A stretch of DNA of 64,000 nt from Fortiea contorta PCC 7126 (GTDB lineage: Bacteria; Cyanobacteriota; Cyanobacteriia; Cyanobacteriales; Nostocaceae). The notes below the pieces were generated by a model, which did no database searches, had not been told where the DNA came from, and was given only the letters and a program-made list of their open reading frames with translations. Positions 8,418 to 18,160 of this stretch are shown in pieces (position 1 is the stretch's first letter; every line of letters starts with the position of its first letter). The translations under genes and the position numbers were made by a program. The stretch lies in the NCBI RefSeq assembly GCF_000332295.1, contig NZ_KB235931.1, positions 248,001-312,000 of the forward strand, read 5' to 3'.

Positions 8418-10613
8418 TCAAACAGCAACAATGGCAGCGTATTTTTTAGTTGTACACGCACTAACTATATTTTTAATAATTGCTAGACCGATTCCTTCTG
8501 CTAAAGTCATGATTGATTCTGGATGAAACTGAACAGCGAAAATTGGCAGTGTTTGATGCTCGATTCCCATAATTACTCCATCATCGGAAATAGCAGTAAT
8601 TTTTAGTTCTTTGGGTAAGCTTTCTTTTAGAGCAAATAAAGAGTGATATCTACCAACGGCAAATGATTGTGGTAAGTTTTGGAAAGTTACAGAATCAGTG
8701 GCTATCACAGAAACGTGAGATACTTTACCATGCTGGGGATAATCAAGAACTCCTAGTTCACCGCCGAAAGCTTCGACAATACCCTGTAATCCCAAACAAA
8801 CACCAAATATAGGAATTTGTCGGTTGATACAAGCTGTAATTGTCTGTTGGAGACGGAAGTCATCAGGTTTACCAGGGCCGGGAGATAAGACAACAAGGTC
8901 TGGAGCTTCTGTGTCAAAAACTGATTCCGAAAATCCGTGGCGTAGTGTTTTGACGCTAGCACCAGTTTGACGGATATAGTTTGCTAGTGTGTGTACGAAG
9001 GAATCTTCGTGGTCTATCAGTAATATATGCTTTCCAGATTCTGTATGAGGTTGCTGTTCTGGGGCTGAACTGGTGGCTAATTCGCTACTTTGATGCTGCG
9101 CTTGGTAGAGTGTCTGGAACAGAGCAGCAGCTTTGGTGATGGTTTCTTGGGCTTCTGCTTCGGGAATTGAGTCGTATAAAACTGTGGCGCCCACTCGCAC
9201 TTCGGCGATGGAGTCTTGTAACTGAATGGTTCTGAGAGTTAGACCAGTGTTCAAGTCGCCTTGGAAGGTTAAGTAGCCAACCGCGCCCCCGTACCAACGT
9301 CTAGCGCTGTGCTCATGCTGTTCGATAAACTGCATCGCCCAGCGTTTGGGCGCGCCTGTAACTGTAACCGCCCACAAATGGGTGAGGAATGCATCTAAAG
9401 CATCAAACTCAGGTCGCAGTGTGCCTTCAACGTGGTCTACTGTATGAATTAAATGGCTATATAATTCGATTTGACGACGACCAATAACCCTTACTGACCC
9501 AGGTTCACAAATTCGGGATTTATCGTTGCGATCTACGTCGGTACACATCGTCAATTCTGCTTCATCTTTGCTTGAGTTTAATAGCTTTAAGATTTGAGCA
9601 GCATCGTCAATAGCACTTTGACCTCTTTTAATAGTACCACTAATTGGGCAGGTTTCTACACGTCTGCCTTCTGTTCTCACAAACATTTCTGGAGAAGCAC
9701 CTACTAGATATTCTCCCCCTAAATTGAAGATGAAACCGTAGGGACTGGGATTAATTTGTTGTAGTTTTCTAAACAGTTCTGTGGGAGGTTTATCACAGGT
9801 TTGAAAGAAACTTTGACCGGGTACTACCTCAAATAAATCGCCGCGACGGAAGTATTCTAAGGCTTTTTCTACTTGTTGTTCATATTCTCCTGGTTCATGG
9901 TCAGAAGCTTTTTTAGGAGTGAGACGCTTACCTTGATAATCTATGATTTGACCGCTGCGAGGTAAACCCTTGGTGCTGCTATTATTGGTGACGAATTCGT
10001 ATTGCAAACAATATGCGCTTTGCTGATAATAATCAACAATTAATAATTCATCTGGTAAGTATAGCACTAAATCTCGTTGAGTTTCCGCCCGCTTTAAATG
10101 CTTGGGCATGTGCTCAAATTGAAAAACTAGGTCATAACCAAAAGCACCATAAAGTCCTAAATGCTGGTCTTCTGAACTGTGGAAAGTATGGAGAATTTCT
10201 CGGATGATGCTAAAGACAGATGGTTGTTTACTTCTTTCTTCTTCTGAAAAGAATTGCTCTATTTTTTCAACGGAACCTGATATATGGTTGGAGTTGAATT
10301 TAATTTTCTGAATTTGTGGTAAATTGCCCAAAATTTCTAGCAAATATTTCAGCAGCACCAAGCCTCGGTCGTTATGTGCTGTGAGGGTGAAGTTGTGTTC
10401 GCGGGTAACGAGTTCTAGGGGAGGATTGATGAAACCAATTGCCCACCTCTTATACCTTCCAGGATATTCGTAGCTACTTTTTAATAAAGCTCCGCGCTGG
10501 GAATCTAGACGCAATAAGACCTCTTCGATAGCTGTTTCAATGGAAGTTTTAGTCACTGAGCGAGAAACAAAAAGTCCGCCTCTGGTTTTGTAGCAATGGG
10601 TATCTAAATTCAT
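8418..10613 (-). CDS. trpE(G): Fused anthranilate synthase (component I + glutamine amidotransferase)
   Basis: 731 residues, a TrpE-TrpG fusion that makes anthranilate from chorismate and glutamine. The TrpE part (about 1-500) carries FEVVPGQSF, PSPYGF, CPISGTIKRG and TVTGAPKRWAM. The class I glutaminase part begins near residue 525 (ILLIDHEDSF) and has the nucleophile block GVCLGLQG and the His/Glu pair in VQFHPES. Fused forms occur in some bacteria, including heterocystous cyanobacteria. ATG at 10613 has AGGA about 8 bases upstream. It is the first gene of the minus-strand operon; no Trp-codon-rich leader peptide was found upstream. Sensitivity to feedback inhibition cannot be judged by eye. 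Confidence 0.93.
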   Translation of the reverse strand: MNLDTHCYKTRGGLFVSRSVTKTSIETAIEEVLLRLDSQRGALLKSSYEYPGRYKRWAIGFINPPLELVTREHNFTLTAHNDRGLVLLKYLLEILGNLPQIQKIKFNSNHISGSVEKIEQFFSEEERSKQPSVFSIIREILHTFHSSEDQHLGLYGAFGYDLVFQFEHMPKHLKRAETQRDLVLYLPDELLIVDYYQQSAYCLQYEFVTNNSSTKGLPRSGQIIDYQGKRLTPKKASDHEPGEYEQQVEKALEYFRRGDLFEVVPGQSFFQTCDKPPTELFRKLQQINPSPYGFIFNLGGEYLVGASPEMFVRTEGRRVETCPISGTIKRGQSAIDDAAQILKLLNSSKDEAELTMCTDVDRNDKSRICEPGSVRVIGRRQIELYSHLIHTVDHVEGTLRPEFDALDAFLTHLWAVTVTGAPKRWAMQFIEQHEHSARRWYGGAVGYLTFQGDLNTGLTLRTIQLQDSIAEVRVGATVLYDSIPEAEAQETITKAAALFQTLYQAQHQSSELATSSAPEQQPHTESGKHILLIDHEDSFVHTLANYIRQTGASVKTLRHGFSESVFDTEAPDLVVLSPGPGKPDDFRLQQTITACINRQIPIFGVCLGLQGIVEAFGGELGVLDYPQHGKVSHVSVIATDSVTFQNLPQSFAVGRYHSLFALKESLPKELKITAISDDGVIMGIEHQTLPIFAVQFHPESIMTLAEGIGLAIIKNIVSACTTKKYAAIVAV

Positions 10614-11205
10614 GAGTGATTCCTGGAAAGCTATATTTTTCTAAAATCCCAGGATGTCAGAAATTTATGTACTGGATAGAAATATGAAAGCTAGATTATG
10701 CCTGACTGGAAAATAGTGGTTAGGGGTTAGGGATTAGGGGTTAGGGGTTAGGGGTTAGGGGTTAGGGATTAAGGATTAGGGAAAGGCATTTTCATTAAAC
10801 CTCTTGCAAAAGTACCTTTTCTACTCTCTGTTCCCTGTTAAGAGTTAAGAGTTCCCGAGTTCTGCAAGAAGTCTATTGTTTTTTGAAAGCTTTTTGTATT
10901 GAACTGTACTTGATTCATGTATTACCAATAAAATTAATCGTTTAATCCCCGATATAGATTGGTTGCTTGTAGGATTTGGAAAACACAACTCAGTACCCTT
11001 TTACTCCCTAGTCCCTAGTCGCTATTCCCTGTTCTCTATATCCGCACATAAGTTTAGAAATCAAAGCAAACTGCTATGTCAGTAACATATTTGCTTATCT
11101 CGAAAGAATTTTCTATCTATCTGGCGAGAGAGGTCTTTCTAGAGGTTACAGGCGAACAGTGATATTGAAGACCAAGAAAAAGTGAGACGATGAAGTGACA
11201 ATACT
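10614..11205. other. Intergenic region upstream of trpEG
   Basis: No gene was seen. It holds TTAGGGG-type heptamer repeats at about 10719-10785 and C-rich TCCCTAG/TTCCCTG units at about 10830-10845 and 11003-11035. The operon promoter is expected here but no clear -10/-35 pair stands out. Confidence 0.5.
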
Positions 11206-11246
11206 AAACCACAGATAAACAAAATAAATCTGCTCATCTGTGGTTT
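11206..11246 (-). terminator. Inverted repeat, probable terminator of the peroxidase gene
   Basis: AAACCACAGAT (11206-11216) pairs perfectly with ATCTGTGGTTT (11236-11246), 77 bp past the stop of the minus-strand peroxidase gene. The following T-run is short, so efficiency is uncertain. Confidence 0.5.
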
Positions 11247-11322
11247 TAATGATTGTGCAGATATGCAACGCCCAACTGAGGGTGTTACATATCTGGGTCA
11301 GGAATTAATTTGTTGGCGTTGT

Positions 11323-13425
11323 TTACCTGTTGGTTGAGGTGGCGAGGAAATTCGGATGACCACTACCGCCGTTGCGACCAACTGCGGGGATTTCTAGCAT
11401 CTCATCTGTGGCTTTTCCGGTACCGTCGTCGGTTACGGAGGTGCTGTCACCTGGATGTCCGTTGGGGACAAACAGTTGTGGATGGTCGAAGGGTGCTTTC
11501 TCTAGGCGCACTCGCTCATCGGTTAAGCCTTTAAGGAAAGCGACTATATCAGTTTTTTCTTGTGCGGTCAGATTTAGGACTGGAAGCACGCCGGGAGAGT
11601 CGCCATCTCTAAAGTCGCCACCGCGGCTGTAGAAGTCTAAGACTTCTTCTAGGGTTAATTGTGCGCCATTGTGGAAGTAAGGGGCGGTTAGTTCGACGTT
11701 GCGTAGTGCGGAGACTTTAAAAGCTCCTTCTACGGCGATATTATCTTCTCCTGTGGGGATAACGGGAGGGTCTTCGCCGACTATTTGCTTATAAGTACCG
11801 TTTAGTGCCAATCTTGACTCTGCAAGTGGATTACCGAAGGGGTCGGAGCCGCCGATACCACGGTCTTCGCGGGTTGGTCTGACACCATTATTCAAGAAGC
11901 CGACGTCTTCGATGGGTTGTTGACCAAACAAAGCAGCGGCGATACGTCCTTGGGTTTTGATGTGATTGACGGAAGCAATGGTAAACTCTGCGCCGATGTG
12001 ACAACCGATACATCCTTTTGCTTGGAAGGCTTGTAAGCCGCGCTGTTGTTGTTCGTTGAGGGCGGAGGGATTTCCTTCCACAAAGCGATCGTATGGTGTA
12101 TCGTCAGAGATGAGTGTAGCTTCGTATGCTTGAACTGCTAACCCGAAGAACAAGGGGAAGTTGTACTCTATTAAAGAGTATTGGTTTGTGTCGAGGGGTG
12201 TAGTGGGTCTGCGGAGCACACTCCGTGAACCGTCAGTGTTGACTTGTACTATCAGATTAGATCTCCACCATTCTGCTTTGAAAGCGTCTTTGATTAATTG
12301 GTCGTAGGTTCTGGTTTTTAGACCGGGGTTGGGGAATCTGCTGTCAGCACCGAGGACGCTATCTTCTGGATGGACAATTTGTTTACCGAGGGGGCGGATA
12401 GCGAGTAATTTTTTACCCATTTTTCGGGGTAGTTTTCTACCTCTTTCGGCCTCGTCTATGTCTATTCCTTGGTGAGCTTGTCTGAATCTGCTGTTTCCGA
12501 CTAATTTGTCACCGATTTCTTGGAAGGTGCGACCGTCAGCGGACATCTCAAAAGAGCTAATTGGTGGAGCTAGTGCTTGAGAGGCTAAAGATGAATTATT
12601 CAGGCTGACTTTGACTAGTTCTAACTGATTGGGATTGTTGGCTTTACCCACAAAAGCGTTGGGGTCTCTATTACCCCAAAGATTGACGCCGTTGAAGGTA
12701 TCTTGCGCTCTTCCATCCCAAAAGTTACGTAAGTTAAAGACTGCATCAATTACGCTTGGTGCGTTACGTGGTTCGACTCGCCGCACTTTCACGCCATTGA
12801 CGTTAAAAATGGGATCGTCTTTTTGATTAACTTTGTCCTCTGCTTGACCAGGAACAACATCAACAAATTCTGTATTGAATACCGCACCAGATGAAACGAT
12901 ATCGTTGCTGTCAGCTAAGACGGTACTGTTAGCATCATCTGGGTTCGACAATTTACGGAAGGGAAAATCTTCTGGCTTGAGTTGATAGTTGGCGCCACCT
13001 CCGACTTGGAAGGTAGCATCTAAAACTACCGGGTCAGAAATATTTACTCTTTCAACACCAGGATTAATTTGGTTTTTAGACCTGCTATCGGCTCCGGCGT
13101 GGAAATGACAGCTAGCGCAGGTCATGACGCCATCGCTACCGATTTGCATGTCCCAGAAAATGGTTTTTCCGAGTTTGATTGCGGCTGTTTTATCTCTGAT
13201 GAAGTCTCCGAGATTATCAGGTTCTGGTACCGCTACACTTTTGAGTGAAACTAAGGCTGGTGTCGGTGTTACCTGTGCTGACACTGTGTGTCCGCAGATG
13301 ATAGCTACCAGCACTAATAGTGCAATGGCGATGGTTTTTGAAGACTTTGATTTGAGCTTGCGGGTAAAGTTGACAAAACCCCACCCTCTCCCACGAGGGG
13401 ATAGTATTCGTCGTAGTATGCCCAT
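11323..13425 (-). CDS. Di-haem cytochrome c peroxidase / MauG-family protein, exported
   Basis: 700 residues. A basic N-terminus and a hydrophobic segment (about 33-48) ending in TVSAQ look like a signal peptide, so the mature protein is probably periplasmic or lumenal. Two CxxCH haem sites are visible, CASCH near 102-106 and CIGCH near 472-476, and the AFKVSALRNVELTAPYFHNG block near the C-terminus is typical of bacterial di-haem peroxidases and MauG relatives. The family reduces H2O2 or performs high-valent iron oxidations. It is on the same strand and upstream of the trp/bisindole operon but separated by about 700 bp with a likely terminator, so a link with that pathway (the tryptophan oxidase makes H2O2) is only a guess. 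Confidence 0.85.
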   Translation of the reverse strand: MGILRRILSPRGRGWGFVNFTRKLKSKSSKTIAIALLVLVAIICGHTVSAQVTPTPALVSLKSVAVPEPDNLGDFIRDKTAAIKLGKTIFWDMQIGSDGVMTCASCHFHAGADSRSKNQINPGVERVNISDPVVLDATFQVGGGANYQLKPEDFPFRKLSNPDDANSTVLADSNDIVSSGAVFNTEFVDVVPGQAEDKVNQKDDPIFNVNGVKVRRVEPRNAPSVIDAVFNLRNFWDGRAQDTFNGVNLWGNRDPNAFVGKANNPNQLELVKVSLNNSSLASQALAPPISSFEMSADGRTFQEIGDKLVGNSRFRQAHQGIDIDEAERGRKLPRKMGKKLLAIRPLGKQIVHPEDSVLGADSRFPNPGLKTRTYDQLIKDAFKAEWWRSNLIVQVNTDGSRSVLRRPTTPLDTNQYSLIEYNFPLFFGLAVQAYEATLISDDTPYDRFVEGNPSALNEQQQRGLQAFQAKGCIGCHIGAEFTIASVNHIKTQGRIAAALFGQQPIEDVGFLNNGVRPTREDRGIGGSDPFGNPLAESRLALNGTYKQIVGEDPPVIPTGEDNIAVEGAFKVSALRNVELTAPYFHNGAQLTLEEVLDFYSRGGDFRDGDSPGVLPVLNLTAQEKTDIVAFLKGLTDERVRLEKAPFDHPQLFVPNGHPGDSTSVTDDGTGKATDEMLEIPAVGRNGGSGHPNFLATSTNR

Positions 13426-14449
13426 TGTGACAGTTCCTACTTTAAGGTTGAAACCTATTCAAATATGAGAGGTGTTCGGCAATAAAAACAGTAACAACAA
13501 ATATCTCAAAATAGCGGTGCTGTTTGAGTTGCTAGATTGCTCTTTCTAGCTATAATTTGTTGTTTTTGAAAGAGAGTGAAGTAAGATAGTTGTTATGGAT
13601 AAAAAAAGCAATAGCACTGGATAAAAAGCATTGAAATAATCGAGCGATCGCTATTTTGTGGTCGGGCAAACTAGGCGGATTTTCTCATCCATTTTTTTAG
13701 CGATCGCTATAGCGGTGAAGTGCTATTTAAATTACGAGACATAAAAGCCCACAACCAGCATCTCACACATTGTTCAAATTGCTAAGACATATAACAAATC
13801 TTTATTATCATGAACATAAGAAACAGCAAATATCTCAACCATAGTGACTGAGAGGATTGGGAATTTATTTGTTGTTTTGTTGTTTTATATATCTCAAAAG
13901 CGCAAAACCAGATTAACAAAGACTTTTGCTTTTAAAAATTAAATCTTTGGGTAATTGTCGTGATAAATTTAAATTATTTGTATGTATGAATATTTGTTTG
14001 TGCGCTCGATTACCAGCAGGAGAAAGGAATTATGTCTTGTTATGTCTTGGCTATGGGGAATAGAGATAACAGCAGTTGCACCCACAAGATGTTTGTCAGT
14101 GAAATTAGATACTAGTTTTCTACTTGAACACTGGATAACTACATCACTAGATAGATAGACAAAATACTGTTGAGCTATGTAATGTGTTGGGGTTTAGTTT
14201 TCAGCTTTGCGATCGCGGTGTGTGATGACAGGTACAAAAAAAAGGAGATACCTGTCGCTCAAATCAGCGTCTCTTAGGGGAAACGCCAAGCACGCTGCAC
14301 ACTAAACAAAGATTAAACGAAGTTAATATTCAGGTTAATTTTGACAATGATTATTTTAAAAAACTTTCAATAGGTATGAATTAGGATACGGAGATTGATA
14401 TTTTATTCTTGACAAGGTAAGCTGACACTGTTAGTATGCTTGTATTTAT
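13426..14449. other. Long AT-rich intergenic region before the secretion cluster
   Basis: About 1 kb between divergent genes, with no supported ORF. Several GCGATCGC octamers are present, and a hairpin ACAGGTA/TACCTGT at 14228-14255. The promoters of the peroxidase gene (minus) and of the secretion operon (plus) should lie here. Confidence 0.5.
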
Positions 14450-15037
14450 TTGTTTGCCCATCCAAGTACTAAGGTGAATAAAATTCGTAAATTGCAAGGA
14501 ACACTAAAAACAAAGCTTCTCAGCTTTAGAGAATGCATACCATTTCTGGTTGCTTGTTTAGTGCTTTTAAGTGTGATCAGCCTTAAAAGTCCTGTCTTAC
14601 TTTTTTGTTTGTTAACTGGTAGTTTAATCACAATAGTCATACAGCAAGTTGGGCAGCAAATACATTTACCAAAAAAGAGATTAACATTACTGCAAATTTT
14701 AGCGGTAGCTGCAGTTTTAAGTGTATTTTGGTTGGACTATTTTGTAGATCCGGCACAAGCACAATTTTTCAGAAAAGCCGAAGATTTTTTTAAAAACAAT
14801 TTAGCGCCAGGTACTAACGCCAGCGGTAACGCCCAGCCAGCAGTTAGCTTAGTATTCAATGTGTTAAGAGCAATTTATTTACTTTATATTGCTATTTCTT
14901 TAGTTGGGGTGGTGAATGCACTGCGGAAAGACGAAGATTGGCAAAGTGTTGTGAGGACTCCTTTGTTAGTTGTCGTTGCAGTTACTGTTGCTGATGTACT
15001 CACTGGCTTTGTTATTGGTGACAGTAGTAGTAGATAG
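14450..15037 (+). CDS. VirB2/TrbC-like pilin subunit (putative)
   Basis: 195 residues and strongly hydrophobic. Two N-terminal membrane segments (about 28-70), a third hydrophobic stretch ending in PAQAQF near residue 101 that resembles a signal-peptidase site, then two more membrane segments in the last 70 residues. A small mature protein with two helices after an AxA site is the layout of VirB2/TrbC conjugative pilins, and position at the head of a virB3-virB4-like series supports this. The long pre-sequence is unusual. The 14450 start is TTG without a clear ribosome site; a GTG at 14474 is an alternative. Assignment rests on layout and context, not on strong motifs. Confidence 0.55.
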   Translation: MFAHPSTKVNKIRKLQGTLKTKLLSFRECIPFLVACLVLLSVISLKSPVLLFCLLTGSLITIVIQQVGQQIHLPKKRLTLLQILAVAAVLSVFWLDYFVDPAQAQFFRKAEDFFKNNLAPGTNASGNAQPAVSLVFNVLRAIYLLYIAISLVGVVNALRKDEDWQSVVRTPLLVVVAVTVADVLTGFVIGDSSSR

Positions 15038-15051
15038 CTCATGTAAATAGT

Positions 15052-15423
15052 ATGTCTCAAGATCGAGAGCAAGAATTCCGTCCAGTTAATCAAATTTTAG
15101 GTAGCCAACCTTCATTGGGGCCCCTACCTGCTGATCAAATTTTCCCTTGGACAGTAATTGCTTTAGCAGCCTACTTTATTATTAATGGAATTTTTGGTGG
15201 ACTATTCCAAGATGACTTTAAAAAATGGTTATGGACAATATTGATTGCTGGTTGGGGAATGGCGACTTGGTGGATATTAACTGGTGGTAGAAGTTGGAGT
15301 TTCTTAAGTAAATTTATTGGTGTTCCTGTTTGGACAAGAGGCTTCGCACGTTATCAAAGCCCGCTAGAAGTGAATCATGAAAGAAAAAATCGGAAAACAA
15401 AGCGTCGGCGTCAAAGGAAGTGA
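15052..15423 (+). CDS. VirB3-like inner-membrane protein (putative)
   Basis: 123 residues with two membrane segments (about 31-52 and 60-78) and a very basic C-terminus (NRKTKRRRQRK). Size, topology and position directly before a VirB4-type ATPase gene match VirB3/TrbD. It starts 14 bp after the pilin-like gene, and its last 47 bases overlap the ATPase gene, which suggests translational coupling. No diagnostic motif was seen. Confidence 0.55.
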   Translation: MSQDREQEFRPVNQILGSQPSLGPLPADQIFPWTVIALAAYFIINGIFGGLFQDDFKKWLWTILIAGWGMATWWILTGGRSWSFLSKFIGVPVWTRGFARYQSPLEVNHERKNRKTKRRRQRK

Positions 15424-18124
15424 AAGTAGATTTACACCATTTGAAGATGCTTTACACTTGGCAACAATGATGCGAGTGGCGCTAGATGGGCGAGATATTG
15501 GTGCTTATATTTTGACAAAAGGAACTCAAAAAGACAAGTTTTGTTTTGTTTTTGGTTTTGAATGTCGAGGAGTTCATACTACATTAAGAACCGAACAAAT
15601 TGCCACAATTTTTAATAATATTGAATCTGGATTGAAAGATATCCCTAACGGCGAGAAAATGACGTTACATTTGGGGTCTTTTACTTCAGATAACCAGCGA
15701 CAACAAGAATTAAGTTTATTATCAAAAAATACACATTCACGAGATATAAAATATTTGTTAATGGCGGAGAGAGCTAGAGTCAAGGAGTTAACTAACTCTG
15801 GTGTTCGCAAGCCTAAGTTTCTAAAAATTTACGTTACTTATACTTTGGAAACAAATGCTAATAACGCTGATGATTGGATAGAGAAGCTATTAGCAAAATC
15901 TGAAGCGTGGTGGTTGAAATTCAAAGGAGAACTTGCAGAAGTAGAAAACCAGCGTCTGGAAACTATCATTATTAATGCTTACCAACAGGGTTTTAATCGT
16001 TGGGAACAAATTTTATCAAACAAAATGGGGCTAGATATCAAGCCTTTAAATGCTGATGAGCTTTGGTCAGAAGTTTGGAGAAGATTTAATGATAGTCCGG
16101 CGATTAATATTCCGCAATTAATTACTTTAGATGAAACTGGACTTCATGAACAAGTTGATTCTGATTTAAATAGCAGTAAGTTGCTTTTAAATAGTATTCA
16201 TAGTACAACCTTGTTGATGGATTCTGGTGTACCTTGCGCTGACCGTCGCTGGGTGAATGTGAATAATCGCTATATTGGTGCATTGACGTTTTTAGAAAAG
16301 CCTGGCGGTTGGGCTAATAAGTCTACTCAACTACGCTATCTATGGGACTTGATAGCGAGAGAAACGGTGGTGGATACAGAGATTTTTTGTCAGTTAACTG
16401 CAGCCAATCCAGCATTGGTAAAAACTACATTACAGCGGGTGTTGAAGCAGTCTAATATGACGGCGTTGTTGGCGCAGGAAAAGAGTAGAACCATTGATGT
16501 CAATGCTCAATTAAAATTGAAGAAATCAGTAGCGGCGCAGGAACAATTATATGAAGGTGCAATACCGATTTATACGGGAATTGCTATTTTTGTCCATCGG
16601 CTTAGCATTGAGCAATTAGATGAAGCGACAAGATATATTGAAAACTGTTTTCAACGACCAGCAAAGGTAATTAGGGAAACAGAATACGCTTGGAAGATTT
16701 GGTTACAATCTTTACCGATAGTGTGGGAGGGTTTATTAATTAAACCTTTTAATCGTCGCCAATTATATTTAACTAGTGAAGTTCCAGGATTAATGCCTTT
16801 GGTGTTAACTAGAAAGGGTGATAATCGAGGGTTTGAATTAATTGCTGAAGAAGGCGGAACACCTATACATTTAGATTTATTTAATCAACACAAAAACCTA
16901 GCACTGTTTGCGACAACTCGTGCGGGTAAATCTGTTTTGGTATCAGGAATTTTGACTCAGGCTTTGGCCTATGGAATTCCGGTGGTGGCGTTAGATTTTC
17001 CTAAGCCAGATGGCACTTCTACCTTCACAGACTATACAGAGTTTATGGAGGCAAACGGTGCATATTTTGATATTTCTAAACAATCGAATAATTTATTTGA
17101 ACAGCCTGATTTACAGTTATTGAATCAAGAACAACAACGCGATCGCTTGCTCGATTATACCGTGTTTCTGGAATCAGCTTTGATGACGATGGTTTTAGGA
17201 ACATCATCTGAAAATCAACTGCTATCCCAAACTGTACGCTCAATTCTCAATCTAGCATTGGGAGCTTTCTTTGCTGATGAGGGTATACAGCAGCGATATC
17301 GTACAGCGATGAAGGACGGTTTTGGTAGTCAAGCTTGGCAAAAAACCCCTACTTTAAAAGATTTTCTTTATTTCTGCTCACCAGAACATCTCCAACTAGA
17401 TTCTATCAGTGGTAGAGTTGAAGACGCACTCAGCCAAATTCAATTACGCTTGCGGTTCTGGCTTTCGAGTCGCGTGGGACAAGCTATTTCTGCACCGTCT
17501 AGCTTTCCCACCAATGCACAACTTTTGGTATTTGCATTAAGAAATCTTTCCGATAGTGAAGATGCTGCAGTACTATCTTTGAGTGCTTATTCAGCAGCAT
17601 TACGACGAGCATTAAGCAGTCCAGCTTCTATATTCTTTATTGATGAAGCGCCAATTTTATTTGAATTTGAGCAGATTTCTGATCTAGTTGGGAGAATGTG
17701 CGCTAACGGTGCAAAAGCTGGGATTAGAGTTATTTTATCAGCGCAAGATCCCGATACGATCGCTAGATCAAAAGCAGCATCAAAAATTTTACAAAACCTG
17801 ACAACAAGATTAATTGGTAGAATTCAACCAGTGGCTGTAGATAGTTTTGTGGATATTTTAAAATATCCCCGGGAAATTATCGCTCGCAATGCCACAGAAA
17901 GTTTTTTCCCTCGCAAAGAGGATATTTATAGCCAATGGTTGTTAGATGATAACGGCATTTATACCTTCTGTCGTTACTATCCAGGTTATGAACAATTAGC
18001 AGTAGTTGCTAATAATCCCCATGAACAAATTGCACGTCAACAAGCAATGCAGGAGCATAGTGATAAATATGAAGCAATTTCTACCTTTGCGCGTCAGTTA
18101 ATTAGTTCATTACGGCGGAGTTAA
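15377..18124 (+). CDS. VirB4/TraC-type secretion ATPase
   Basis: 915 residues. The motor of type IV secretion systems, hydrolysing ATP at the inner membrane for pilus assembly and substrate transfer. Walker A is ATTRAGKS (512-519), preceded by a typical LFATTRAGKS strand; Walker B is IFFIDEAP with the Asp at 756; a later ILSAQDPD block matches the sensor region of VirB4/TraC/TraG-like ATPases. The N-terminal 450 residues form the VirB3-interacting domain seen in this family. It overlaps the VirB3-like gene by 47 bp. This is the most certain member of the cluster; whether the system is active cannot be judged. Confidence 0.85.
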   Translation: MKEKIGKQSVGVKGSESRFTPFEDALHLATMMRVALDGRDIGAYILTKGTQKDKFCFVFGFECRGVHTTLRTEQIATIFNNIESGLKDIPNGEKMTLHLGSFTSDNQRQQELSLLSKNTHSRDIKYLLMAERARVKELTNSGVRKPKFLKIYVTYTLETNANNADDWIEKLLAKSEAWWLKFKGELAEVENQRLETIIINAYQQGFNRWEQILSNKMGLDIKPLNADELWSEVWRRFNDSPAINIPQLITLDETGLHEQVDSDLNSSKLLLNSIHSTTLLMDSGVPCADRRWVNVNNRYIGALTFLEKPGGWANKSTQLRYLWDLIARETVVDTEIFCQLTAANPALVKTTLQRVLKQSNMTALLAQEKSRTIDVNAQLKLKKSVAAQEQLYEGAIPIYTGIAIFVHRLSIEQLDEATRYIENCFQRPAKVIRETEYAWKIWLQSLPIVWEGLLIKPFNRRQLYLTSEVPGLMPLVLTRKGDNRGFELIAEEGGTPIHLDLFNQHKNLALFATTRAGKSVLVSGILTQALAYGIPVVALDFPKPDGTSTFTDYTEFMEANGAYFDISKQSNNLFEQPDLQLLNQEQQRDRLLDYTVFLESALMTMVLGTSSENQLLSQTVRSILNLALGAFFADEGIQQRYRTAMKDGFGSQAWQKTPTLKDFLYFCSPEHLQLDSISGRVEDALSQIQLRLRFWLSSRVGQAISAPSSFPTNAQLLVFALRNLSDSEDAAVLSLSAYSAALRRALSSPASIFFIDEAPILFEFEQISDLVGRMCANGAKAGIRVILSAQDPDTIARSKAASKILQNLTTRLIGRIQPVAVDSFVDILKYPREIIARNATESFFPRKEDIYSQWLLDDNGIYTFCRYYPGYEQLAVVANNPHEQIARQQAMQEHSDKYEAISTFARQLISSLRRS

Positions 18125-18160
18125 TCAAGATGCAATTAGCTATTTATCAGGATTAAGATT

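Noticed and set aside
10719-10785. Telomere-like TTAGGGG repeats
   Set aside because: Short tandem heptamers of this kind are ordinary in heterocystous cyanobacteria; the window is not a chromosome end.
13426-14449. Small genes in the 1-kb gap
   Set aside because: No frame longer than a few dozen codons with a ribosome site or recognisable sequence.
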